Program-made: the position numbers and the translations under genes | Shown here: in pieces, positions 9,889-18,705 of the stretch | How positions within the stretch are numbered: position 1 is the first letter of the stretch | Layout of the letters: every line of letters starts with the position of its first letter | Notes under the pieces: model-generated | What the model saw: the letters and a program-made list of their open reading frames with translations, nothing else | What the model was told of the DNA's origin: nothing | Databases searched by the model: none | NCBI GenBank assembly: GCA_964503085.1 | Contig: CAZCYQ010000022.1 | Location: 1-48,883, forward strand | Reading direction: 5' to 3' | Length of the DNA: 48,883 nt | Origin: Bin80 sp964503085 | GTDB lineage: Bacteria; Bacteroidota; Rhodothermia; Rhodothermales; Bin80

Positions 9889-9940
9889 CGCACATATAAA
9901 TTAGCAGGGGACTTGATACGCACCAATGCATCTGACGACC

Positions 9941-10705
9941 TTACTGCGCCTTCGGCGCTAATCCCAATATTTGGCTTAAAACCTCTTCCCCACGCTCAGG
10001 ATAAGCATCCTGTACATGGTATCGCATAAAGCGGGTAACTAGTGTGTAAAGCCCCCGCCGCTGTTCGTCCGTAAGCTGCATGCGCATAATCACATCAAAA
10101 TCAGCCCTGTACAAAATGGCGAATGCCCGGAGCACGCCCCTCGAGGCCGCCAACGACCGAGAACTGGTATCTACCTTATGCGAAATCGTGCCGGTATCAA
10201 GCATCAGATATCCGCCGGAATCATCAATCCGCTCTACTTCATCCCGGGTAAAGCTAGGTCCAAAACCCAATGCCGCCGTCAAATGGAGCTGGAAGTACAG
10301 CTGTACCAATACTGCATCTGCAGCCGGATCACCTAGTGCTCCAAGTGTCCGAGTAAATAAATGGAAGCTTTCGGGAGAATCTACACCTTCTTCCGTAAGT
10401 GCCAAAACAAGTTCGCAGATCCGCTGTCCAATTGCCAATCTTTTCAGGTCACGGGATATACCCGGATGGACCGTGACGTGTGAGCAATTCGTCAGAAGCT
10501 GAATGGACCGGGTTGGACGCGTATAGATCACGGCCTGCACATGCGAAAGCATCTGGAGTGTTGAGCCGAACAGGTTCTTTCTCGATTGGGCACCGCGCGC
10601 AACGGTGGTCAGTTTTCCAAGCTTCAAGGTATATAGCGTTACCAGCCGGCTGGTTTCCCGGAAGGGTATAGATTTTAATACAATGGCCTCAGTACGCACT
10701 ACCAT
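9941..10705 (-). CDS. recO: DNA repair protein RecO
   Basis: This 254-residue protein is the RecO mediator that helps load RecA on SSB-coated DNA in the RecFOR pathway. The N-terminal OB-fold is clear: VVRTEAIVLKSIPFRETSRL and LYTLKLGKLTTVARGAQSRK. The helical C-terminal part follows and carries no CxxC zinc motif where some RecO proteins have one. Length is usual for the family. Start at 10705 puts the OB-fold directly at the N-terminus. It is followed by hyuA on the same strand after a short gap, a pairing with no obvious functional logic. Confidence 0.9.
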   Translation of the reverse strand: MVVRTEAIVLKSIPFRETSRLVTLYTLKLGKLTTVARGAQSRKNLFGSTLQMLSHVQAVIYTRPTRSIQLLTNCSHVTVHPGISRDLKRLAIGQRICELVLALTEEGVDSPESFHLFTRTLGALGDPAADAVLVQLYFQLHLTAALGFGPSFTRDEVERIDDSGGYLMLDTGTISHKVDTSSRSLAASRGVLRAFAILYRADFDVIMRMQLTDEQRRGLYTLVTRFMRYHVQDAYPERGEEVLSQILGLAPKAQ

Positions 10706-11025
10706 GGCTATGCCGAGCGAAGCTCAGTTTCTTCACGTACTGACAGGGAACTCATAGAATTTGATCCAATGGAGGAGATTGTAAGCTAATTGACAGAATC
10801 CGTGCAGGGGATGCCCCCAATTCTAGTGGGAGTTTGGGAGAATCTTTAGTCCCTACTAGTGTACTGATTTTACTTGTTTGATCGTTTCAATGCCCTGATC
10901 AAGGCCTCCCATCGCCATTCTGCTGTTGATGCACTCAATATTGAGCACTGTTCTTATGCTGTCCGATATTTCGCAAGGTTCGCAGCAACCACTACAGGTT
11001 CTGTGAAAGTTCGAGAATAAAGACC
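10706..11025. other. Gene-free spacer between fic and recO
   Basis: This 320-base gap lies downstream of the Fic gene and upstream of recO, both on the minus strand. It should hold the recO promoter. I see no convincing frame, no strong hairpin and no repeat. Confidence 0.4.
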
Positions 11026-11952
11026 TCAAGCACCTCTTGTGCCACTCCCCTCACCCAAGACCTCTTCATTGATCTTACTCGCCTTTTTGAATTGTCTTGA
11101 CTGAGATTTGACGAATACATGAATCAAAGGAGCAAGCTCACTATTATCGGCTGCTTCAAGTGCTTGGATATAGTTCTTTCTATCATCCCTGGTAATAACC
11201 AGAGGGAAGAGTCCATCTTTCAAGAAAACCAATGAGGATAAAGCTCGGGCTACTCGACCATTACCATCCTGAAACGGATGAATCTGGGTAAATCGGTGAT
11301 GCAACCAAGCAGCTTGTATTTCAATTGGATCACCATTACGAACATGACAAGAATGAAAATCAATCAGTCGATCCATTTCAGACTCAACCTGCTCAGGTGG
11401 GCAATATGCATACTTCACTCCATTGCGAACAGGAAAATTCTCCTGCTTTTTCCAATCACCCTTGATGAGCGAAACGTCCACGCGTCGACCAAGTGCATCC
11501 AATCCCTCAGTAGTTTCTTGGCTCCGAAGTAACGCCTGATGAAGTTCTTTTATGTACGACGTTGTTAGTTCTCGTTCGCTCTTCACAAAATCAAATATAC
11601 CATCAAGCGTATTCCTCTGATCTCTCAGTAATCGCAACACATATTCTCGAGGTTTATTCGTTGAACCATGTTCAAGTAGTTCTGCCTGAAATCCGTGCTC
11701 AATCAGCGTCTGTGATACTCGGCGATCAATGTCGTAGAGATTCTCAATGATCCCTGTTTCTATTGCCCACTCTCTACCAAGTCTTCCGGTGAATTCTAAC
11801 AGCTGCGGAGTTCCCTCCAATTGACGTCGCTGTTCTTTCCAACTCTCCCTAATACCTGAAATCTCCGATGCACCCAACACATTTAGATCAACCGCAAAAT
11901 CCTTGATACCGGTCTCTGGATTCCAAATTAACTGTACCTTATCGCCTTCCAT
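11026..11952 (-). CDS. Fic-domain AMPylase with built-in inhibitory helix
   Basis: Fic enzymes usually transfer AMP from ATP to target hydroxyls. This 308-residue protein carries the complete catalytic motif HPFQDGNGRVAR (225-236), with catalytic His225, Asp229 for metal and Arg233/Arg236. Upstream of the core it has TGIIEN at residues 66-71, which fits the inhibitory-helix consensus (S/T)xxxE(G/N) found N-terminal to the Fic core in class II Fic proteins, so activity is probably held in check by Glu70. No small FicX-type antitoxin gene is adjacent, consistent with self-inhibition. The N-terminal 60 residues resemble a Fic_N-type segment. It stands 297 bases downstream of the NACHT NTPase gene, so it may be separate but belongs to the same accessory block. 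Confidence 0.88.
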   Translation of the reverse strand: MEGDKVQLIWNPETGIKDFAVDLNVLGASEISGIRESWKEQRRQLEGTPQLLEFTGRLGREWAIETGIIENLYDIDRRVSQTLIEHGFQAELLEHGSTNKPREYVLRLLRDQRNTLDGIFDFVKSERELTTSYIKELHQALLRSQETTEGLDALGRRVDVSLIKGDWKKQENFPVRNGVKYAYCPPEQVESEMDRLIDFHSCHVRNGDPIEIQAAWLHHRFTQIHPFQDGNGRVARALSSLVFLKDGLFPLVITRDDRKNYIQALEAADNSELAPLIHVFVKSQSRQFKKASKINEEVLGEGSGTRGA

Positions 11953-12249
11953 TGTAGGCTCTAGTGTATTCTCTGAGGCCTCCGTGACCCCATTAAATTT
12001 TCAATTTATGCTACTCCAAGAATCAGGGATTGATGCAACAAACTCTTCCTGGCAGTAAAAATGCGGCTCCCTTCTTAGCGCCCCCACATGTAAGATTGAT
12101 TCCATTTGGAGGAACTCATGTTGGGGTCACATTAGATTCTTCGGCTTATCCAATTGTCTCGGTGCCACCCTTCTATTCATCCCTCCTCTGGGATTAAGAA
12201 ATTGGAGAAATAGACCTCTATCCACAACATTCGCGGTAGAACCTCAATT

Positions 12250-15200
12250 CTACGATGATTCATTCTCACTAAATCTTTCAGATTGAGCCACGTCAATGAT
12301 GACGACATGGATTCTTTTAGTGATTTCTGGATCAAGCTGCTTTTCAAGTAAGTCTTTTAGTTCTGTCGGTTCTTGGGGGATGCCTCCATCTGGTGAAACA
12401 ACCTTCATATATTCTGCGCCAAACCAGAACACCAAATAAATCCCGTAACCATCAGACTTTGGATCTCGTGTGTATTTTGGTACAAGTTGCTCAGTGATGC
12501 CGCGCCACAGTTTTGGGTGTGAATTTTTCTTGATTTCAATCGGGACCGCTAGGTTAGAGCCGTACGATATTCGGATATCTGCTCTTCGATCATCTGCGTA
12601 GTGACCCTCCGGCTGTGCATCAACTTGATACCTTTCAAGCACTGTTGCCAAGCCTGAAAGTAATATGTCTCGGCAGTCGTTTTCGGGTTTTGGCCTTGAG
12701 GGTCTACGAGGCTTCTGGTACCAGTCCCAGTATTGACGCCAGCCACTAGTCGGACCATTACGTATATCGTCTGCCAGCTTTTCGAGGGCATCAAGCGTCA
12801 GGCCAACAAGGTCTGCAGCATTTGCCGGGGAGCCACTGTTAAGCGTTTTCTGAATCTGTTCCAGGCTTAGATCCGAGTGCTTTGCCGCACGACGGTTTCT
12901 AGCTTGTTCTTTCTGCGCGAGTACAATCTCTTGTTCCCATGCCGATAGACTAGCGTCAGATGCTAGTATATCCAGGTTCTTCCTTGCATCATCACAAGTA
13001 CGTGTTTTCAGCTCATTGATCCAGAGTGCGAAAAGCGATCGGAATTTATGGCTGACTCCCCATCCATCGCTACCAAGAACTGCATCTTCTCGAAAAATAA
13101 GTGGATGTATTCGTTTCGCGAAAGCTTGGGTAAGCTGCCTAATTTCGTCAGGATTCCATTTATCGATGTTTTGCGAAATAAGCGGCTCACGATCAGGAGG
13201 AACAAGAAAATCAATAACATGGTGCACGCGAATTTCCTCTCCGGTAGAGAGAAAGTTGATCAGCTCTGAAAGATAGATCTCCCTGTCCACGAACAATCCT
13301 GCACCTAGCCATTGGGCTCGCTGACCTACGTCCATCCGCTTGCGATTTAGCCGTTTCAGGACAATATCCCGTAATGCTCTCGTGGACATCCCGTTGTTCC
13401 GAATCACACTCCAGAGGGTAACACGTAGAGATTCCAGTTTACGGACACTGCATCGGGAAGGAAATACGGTAAACATTCGATGCGCAGCGAGCTTTGCCAC
13501 ATGCGCGTAGGCTGGGTTAAAGGCCATCTCATACATGTGAGCATTCGGCGGTTTTTGGGAGCGAACATCTGCATTGTGCACTGAAACCAGCGAATCAGCC
13601 ACGGCCTCTGGATTGAGCCACAAAACCTGCATATACCATGCTGGAAATTTGCTATGATTTCCAGAATACTTGATAAAAAAAAGATATTGCTGGCGAGGTG
13701 ATTCTGTAATCAGATAAAATCCCAGTGCACGCCGAATTCCCGTTTCAGAGAGATGGCTCAGATCATTTCTCGATTTATATACCTCTTCTATCCCCGCAAG
13801 AAAAGGGAGTGCAAAGTATAATCTCTTGCCATTCTCGTAGAGTTGGGTAATTTGATCTAGATCCGGGAGATCCTCCCGGTCCAGCAGGCTACGAAATCCT
13901 GCCAGTGTTGCTTGCACGAGTCCATCATCACCTTCACAGTATGACAGTAGGCAAGTCTGCGGATTATTTTCATCTGTGCAGGGATTGTCAAAATAAATAT
14001 GGGCAAGCTCATCAAGAATTACGGGCATACACTGCCCCTTTTCTAATTCGGTTTGTTGTTGGCGAATAATTTCAAGTTTTTCCTGCTTTTGTTTTTGATA
14101 GCCACCTCTGATTTCCTCCTGTCTCTTCCTGATCTCACTTATCTCCAGCTCTGCTTGGGCCTTGCCCTGTAGACGTTGATCATTCCACTGGATCAATCCA
14201 GGTATATCGGATACTGCACAGAGAATTTCCTCATTAGAGAGGGGAGGCTCCCAGCCCTCTTGCTCCAAGATGGACCATGATGCGAGTTCTCTTGCCACAT
14301 CTTGATTTGAGTCCCAAAGTTGTACCGCGCGCTCAAGAAACAACGAGCGAATTCCTTCTGGTGCACTCCTGCCCACGAATTTGAGCGCTATTGTTTCAAT
14401 GGGAGATTTACTCCCGATCTTCGCTTCTCCAATTAGCAAACCGTGTTCGATGAGGCTATACTGGACGCTCTCATGCTGATTCAGCCAATTACGGATTGCG
14501 CTGTTCGCTTCATCGTGTCGGCTAAAACTCGGTCGTGAGGTATGAACTGGAATCAGTTGTGACAAACTGTAGTCGAATTCAACAAGTCTAAACCATCGGT
14601 ACAACTCCGGGATACACAGTTCATTTCCAAACAATTCCAAACCCCTTGCAAGAAGCTGGATCACAATATCTGAAAGTCTCTGATCTTCTAATTTTGGGAT
14701 AGTATCGGAAGCACGATCACAAAGAGAATCCAGTAATTGTTTGATCTGATTCTTATTTGATCGATCAACGAGACTTGTAAAAAAGTTTTGATAACCGCTA
14801 CAATAATCAGTAGTTGGTCCCGCTATAAGGTAATCCCATATCTCCGCAGGACGTAACTCGTCAGGGTAAATGAGACATAGTAGTGTACCTAGGAGATCGT
14901 GAGTCTCGTCCGATATCTGTTTTTCTTGTAATTCCTTTAGTAAGCCCCTCAGTATGGCACCGCGCCGCGGGATGTGGTGAAGTATCCTGTTCAAGGCAGC
15001 AAGCGCTTCGCAACGAACAATTGGTTGCCAACTTTGATCGCGAACGATGTTCATCAAACTATCGTAATCGGGTTTCCAATCTGATGCGCTCGTGTAGGAA
15101 TGCATTTGTGAGAATCCCCGAAGGAGTAAATAAACCAGCGTTTGCCTGTTTTGGGAGCGTTCAGGCGAATTCGTTAGATCATGGATGATTGGTATGCCTT

Positions 15201-16449
15201 CATTTCCGGTTAAGGCATTAAGAGCTGCAGCGGAAGGCCAGTCGGAGTTAAGATGAATATGTTGTTCCAGTTTCGCGAGTAATTTATTTCGCTCAATGGG
15301 GCTAAAGCCTCTGGTGTCTCCGTTGAAGGCAACGGTACTCGGGTCTACCTGAATCAGAATTGCTCTCGCTTGGCCATTCAACGCAGCGAGCCATGCGGCA
15401 AGCCCTCTTAGATCAGGCAAGAGAACGCCATTGTGCTCCATGAGAAGGGAGAGAGCACGCCGGACACTTAGACCATCGTGGATTTTTTTACTCAAATAGC
15501 GGGCTCCGAGGAATTCGGCCAGAAGCCGATGGACCGGAATTCTAGAGCGGAGAGAACCTTTAAAGATCCTTGAGTCCAGAGCTGCCTGGAGGCACATAAC
15601 TTGATTGTGTTCCAAATCAAGTACCGATAGAATTTCAGGGTCATCCGTATAATCCCTTGCCCAACCAGTCTTATTTGCAATCAGCATATATGCAGAAAGC
15701 TTCCCGGCTGCAGTTAAGATTGCTTCCCGGGATTGCAGTGAAGCGGGTGAACGGGCATCAAGATGCTCATAATTTCGTTCTCGGGCGAGCTCTCGGCAGG
15801 CGTTTTCAAGCATTATTAATTGGCTACCAGGCCAGCCTTCTGCTTTGATGGACGTTATCAGGAAGTCAAGCAGTTGAGGATTCCCAAGTAAGGCATCCAT
15901 GCCGTGCTCACGAGCTTGCTGAATGAACGCATTTGCATCTCGTCCCCGTTGAGAGACGATCTCCCGAATGCCTTCGTCATTCAGCGGGTTCAATTGGAGT
16001 ACTGGGATTTCTTCAGAGCCTGAAAGTGGACCTAGCTCTTTCCGGTCGCCGGAGCCCAACCAGTTGGCAGAGCGACAGGACAATCGAAATTTGGGGATTC
16101 CCAATGCTTCTAGACCAAAGATAATTTTGTCCAGTACTGCTCTTGGATCTCCTCTACTAACACGCATCTCATCAAGGCCATCAACGAAGATTGTTCCCTT
16201 TCGCCATTCTGGGTGACTGTCCAAATTGGACCGGATAAATCTTCGGGCAGAAGTAAGATGTGTGCCATCAATTCCACGAGTCGCAGAATCAAACTCTGTG
16301 CTCTTACCCATTCCTGGTTCTCCCAGAAGAACGTAACCGCGATCAGAATCAAAGTCTTGCAGGGATAGTCCATCTTGCCCAAAACGCCGATCGTTTCGGG
16401 GTTCAATCAGGTTAACAGTACGAGATATGGGTTGCATAATCAAATTCAC
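12250..16449 (-). CDS. Large NACHT-type NTPase with C-terminal PD-(D/E)XK-like nuclease
   Basis: This 1399-residue protein begins almost directly with a P-loop NTPase: Walker A GEPGMGKST (43-51), Walker B TIFVDGLDE (86-94), and FRLSCRSANW after it, as in NACHT/STAND proteins. A long helical region (about 300-1250) probably forms ARM/HEAT-like repeats, with a charged coiled coil near 760-805. The C-terminus resembles a restriction-type fold: Asp1291 in ADIRI and Glu1305-x-Lys1307 in PIEIKK, then helices and strands. Such architecture fits antiviral sensors that unleash a nuclease, though known Avs proteins usually carry the effector at the N-terminus. The start is a GTG at 16449 inside a GTGA overlap with the preceding ATPase gene; Met5 is an alternative. 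Function is inferred. Confidence 0.75.
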   Translation of the reverse strand: MNLIMQPISRTVNLIEPRNDRRFGQDGLSLQDFDSDRGYVLLGEPGMGKSTEFDSATRGIDGTHLTSARRFIRSNLDSHPEWRKGTIFVDGLDEMRVSRGDPRAVLDKIIFGLEALGIPKFRLSCRSANWLGSGDRKELGPLSGSEEIPVLQLNPLNDEGIREIVSQRGRDANAFIQQAREHGMDALLGNPQLLDFLITSIKAEGWPGSQLIMLENACRELARERNYEHLDARSPASLQSREAILTAAGKLSAYMLIANKTGWARDYTDDPEILSVLDLEHNQVMCLQAALDSRIFKGSLRSRIPVHRLLAEFLGARYLSKKIHDGLSVRRALSLLMEHNGVLLPDLRGLAAWLAALNGQARAILIQVDPSTVAFNGDTRGFSPIERNKLLAKLEQHIHLNSDWPSAAALNALTGNEGIPIIHDLTNSPERSQNRQTLVYLLLRGFSQMHSYTSASDWKPDYDSLMNIVRDQSWQPIVRCEALAALNRILHHIPRRGAILRGLLKELQEKQISDETHDLLGTLLCLIYPDELRPAEIWDYLIAGPTTDYCSGYQNFFTSLVDRSNKNQIKQLLDSLCDRASDTIPKLEDQRLSDIVIQLLARGLELFGNELCIPELYRWFRLVEFDYSLSQLIPVHTSRPSFSRHDEANSAIRNWLNQHESVQYSLIEHGLLIGEAKIGSKSPIETIALKFVGRSAPEGIRSLFLERAVQLWDSNQDVARELASWSILEQEGWEPPLSNEEILCAVSDIPGLIQWNDQRLQGKAQAELEISEIRKRQEEIRGGYQKQKQEKLEIIRQQQTELEKGQCMPVILDELAHIYFDNPCTDENNPQTCLLSYCEGDDGLVQATLAGFRSLLDREDLPDLDQITQLYENGKRLYFALPFLAGIEEVYKSRNDLSHLSETGIRRALGFYLITESPRQQYLFFIKYSGNHSKFPAWYMQVLWLNPEAVADSLVSVHNADVRSQKPPNAHMYEMAFNPAYAHVAKLAAHRMFTVFPSRCSVRKLESLRVTLWSVIRNNGMSTRALRDIVLKRLNRKRMDVGQRAQWLGAGLFVDREIYLSELINFLSTGEEIRVHHVIDFLVPPDREPLISQNIDKWNPDEIRQLTQAFAKRIHPLIFREDAVLGSDGWGVSHKFRSLFALWINELKTRTCDDARKNLDILASDASLSAWEQEIVLAQKEQARNRRAAKHSDLSLEQIQKTLNSGSPANAADLVGLTLDALEKLADDIRNGPTSGWRQYWDWYQKPRRPSRPKPENDCRDILLSGLATVLERYQVDAQPEGHYADDRRADIRISYGSNLAVPIEIKKNSHPKLWRGITEQLVPKYTRDPKSDGYGIYLVFWFGAEYMKVVSPDGGIPQEPTELKDLLEKQLDPEITKRIHVVIIDVAQSERFSENESS

Positions 16450-17726
16450 AGATATTCAATCCATTCATCGGTGGTAAGCGAGAAAAACTCGTTGAACGGA
16501 AAACCGCTTGGACCCACTATCATTGTTTTGGCGTGCGGGAAGCGATCCTTAAATGCATCTAGTCCACGGTGTGCCTGTTTCTTGCCGCTCTTGACTTCCA
16601 CGCCAAGAAGATGAGGACCGCGTGAGACGACAAAATCAACCTCATGCACACCATCTTTATCACGCCAATAATAAATTCGGGTTGCAGTATTCCGTGTATT
16701 GCATAAATGGGCACCCACTGCGCTCTCCACGACGCGACCCCAAAAGGGCCGGTCACCTTGTGCCTCCTTGAACGAATAACCGGAAGGTGCCGTCATAAGC
16801 GCCGTGTTCAGAACATTAAATTTGGGGCGCGAGGTCATGCCTAGGTATGGAGTTGGGGTATATCGGAATAGTGTGGCAATTAGACCCGCATCAGAAAGCA
16901 AGTCCAGGTAATGTTTAACAGTTGTTGCATTGCCTTTGTCTTGAAGTAGGCCTAAGAGCTTGTTGTATGCCATGATCCGACCAGAGTAGTTGGGCGTGAT
17001 ACCTATTAACTGGCGCATCAAGGCAGGTTTCTTTATCTGTGTAAGCGATACAATGTCTCGACCAATCACGGAGCCTACGATTGTCTTAGTGATGTACTCG
17101 CGCCAATAATCAATCCGTGATTTCTCGGATTCGTCTGGCCAAGAGGCGGGATAGCCACCGTAAAAAATAAATTGCTCAGGCGTCAGACCGAATACTTTTG
17201 TCATCTCTGGAAGTGACCAGTGTTTGACTGAAAGCTCATCGAAACGACCTGCTAGACTTTCACTACGACCAACAAGCATCCGCCAGACAGCTGATCCTAA
17301 GATTACTACATGGAGGGGATAACCCTCTCGACGGTCCCTGTCCCATAGCCCCTTGACGTAATTTGACCAGTGTGGGATGATTTGAACTTCATCCAAAAAC
17401 AAGACATGCCCCCGGCGTGATCCTAACGAAGCCTCACGGGCATTCTCCCATATATCTACAAGAGTCTTTGGATTTGCAAATTTTTCAATCTGTGTAGTAT
17501 CAAAGATATGTGCATCTCTGGGCCAGTCCGGCGTATTCAAACGTGGATCGTCAAAGGAAACATACCGGCACGTGAACCCTAATTCAGTCAACTTCTGGCG
17601 GGCTTGGAGAGCAATGGTGGTTTTACCAACTTGGCGAGGACCAATAATGGCAATAACCCGCATATGAGAGCTACTTGATATAAGCTCTATCAAGCGATTA
17701 ACATGTTGTCGACGGAAGGTATACAT
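16446..17726 (-). CDS. AAA_14 ATPase with DUF4143 domain
   Basis: This 426-residue protein has an AAA_14 ATPase domain, Walker A GPRQVGKTT (29-37), Walker B FLDEVQ (110-115), followed by a DUF4143 region. DUF4143 carries a degenerate or active PD-(D/E)XK-like core: Asp364 in EVDFVV, then Glu377 and Lys379 in GVEVKSG. The family is very widespread, often as single mobile genes, and its role is not settled; DNA processing or toxin-like activity has been proposed. Here its stop codon overlaps the GTG start of the NACHT-nuclease gene by four bases, so the two are translated together. The ATG at 17726 leads straight into the conserved RRQ..RLIEL helix. Confidence 0.88.
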   Translation of the reverse strand: MYTFRRQHVNRLIELISSSSHMRVIAIIGPRQVGKTTIALQARQKLTELGFTCRYVSFDDPRLNTPDWPRDAHIFDTTQIEKFANPKTLVDIWENAREASLGSRRGHVLFLDEVQIIPHWSNYVKGLWDRDRREGYPLHVVILGSAVWRMLVGRSESLAGRFDELSVKHWSLPEMTKVFGLTPEQFIFYGGYPASWPDESEKSRIDYWREYITKTIVGSVIGRDIVSLTQIKKPALMRQLIGITPNYSGRIMAYNKLLGLLQDKGNATTVKHYLDLLSDAGLIATLFRYTPTPYLGMTSRPKFNVLNTALMTAPSGYSFKEAQGDRPFWGRVVESAVGAHLCNTRNTATRIYYWRDKDGVHEVDFVVSRGPHLLGVEVKSGKKQAHRGLDAFKDRFPHAKTMIVGPSGFPFNEFFSLTTDEWIEYL

Positions 17727-17977
17727 GTTAGGTACTGTACTTTATAAATTCATGTAACATAGTACCTTTTTCTATGTTCCATATGTTCTACCCCAGGGAA
17801 TTCATAATTCGAAAGATTCTCAGTGCAGCAACCTATTGGCGAGCTTAGATCAACAATGAGGCCCAGCCTCAGCGCATGTGTATCGGCACAGGCAATGATG
17901 CAGTTGATCAGTGCTACCCGGCCTCCACTAAAAAGCCATTTACGACGATGACGGAAATGAACTGCTGGGATAAAACA

Positions 17978-18352
17978 TCATACGCATGTCCTTCGAAACC
18001 GCAGATTTAGGATGTGGCCGAGCACGAGAACAACCGAGCCGAGGGCCGTCAACCCTATCTCAGCGTATTCGCCCAGCGCGTCCTCGCCGAGGACAGCGGC
18101 GATTAGCAAGGCGAGGCCACCCGCCAGCAAGGCTGGCACCACAGCGCGGCAGTGCTGTTGGTAGCTGGGCCATGCCACGAAAACGACGATCCCCCCGAGG
18201 CCGATTGTTAGGCCGATGTGAATGGCTTCGGATGCTACCCATGCCAGCACACCCGTGGCAATGAACGGCACGGCTAGGCAGTGCAGAAAGCAAAGAGTCG
18301 AGAGTACGATGCCCATAGTGTCGAGTGGAGGACGGGTAGTACTTGTCGTCAT
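17978..18352 (-). CDS. MerC-domain membrane protein
   Basis: This 124-residue protein is built almost entirely of four predicted membrane helices (about 10-30, 42-60, 72-90 and 98-115). The family signature is the Cys-x-x-x-x-Cys-like region LCFLHCLAVPF in the first helix, the MerC mercury-binding position. MerC proteins import mercuric ion or, in many genomes, handle other soft metals or zinc. No merA, merR or other mercury gene is near, so mercury resistance is not implied. The coding DNA is visibly more GC-rich than its neighbours, which suggests recent transfer. The convergent frames on the other strand are compositional shadows. Confidence 0.8.
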   Translation of the reverse strand: MTTSTTRPPLDTMGIVLSTLCFLHCLAVPFIATGVLAWVASEAIHIGLTIGLGGIVVFVAWPSYQQHCRAVVPALLAGGLALLIAAVLGEDALGEYAEIGLTALGSVVLVLGHILNLRFRRTCV

Positions 18353-18705
18353 GAAGATTACTCTGTTGTGGTTATGAGACGATCAAAATCGGCACTGTTT
18401 TCGCCATCGCCTCGAAAGTATGGCCACCGATGTACGCCGCTGAGTGCCAGCCCTTCCCCCCTGACCGCCCCAGGTCTGCCAGTCGGCAGCCTGAGACTCG
18501 GTACGTTGCGCTTCAACATTGACATTGTACATCCGACCGACAATCAGCGAGCCAGCCGTCAGAGTCAAGACAATCTCGGCGGCCCAGCGAAACTGGCCAT
18601 TGCAGATCACCTAAACGCATTCGTAATTGGCTATCCGCGTAATCATCGGAATGAAAGGGATTTATATGGATGAGTTGACAACGCGCCAACTGCATGCCTC
18701 ACGAC
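18353..18705. other. GC-rich spacer upstream of the MerC-like gene
   Basis: This stretch shares the raised GC content of the MerC gene and contains long overlapping frames in several registers, as high-GC DNA does. None carries a recognisable motif. It may hold the remains of a small metal regulator, which often accompanies MerC genes, but I cannot support that from the sequence. Confidence 0.35.

Noticed and set aside
18281..18673. A 130-codon plus-strand frame over the MerC region
   Set aside because: High GC leaves several frames open here; no motif, and it conflicts with the clear membrane protein on the other strand.
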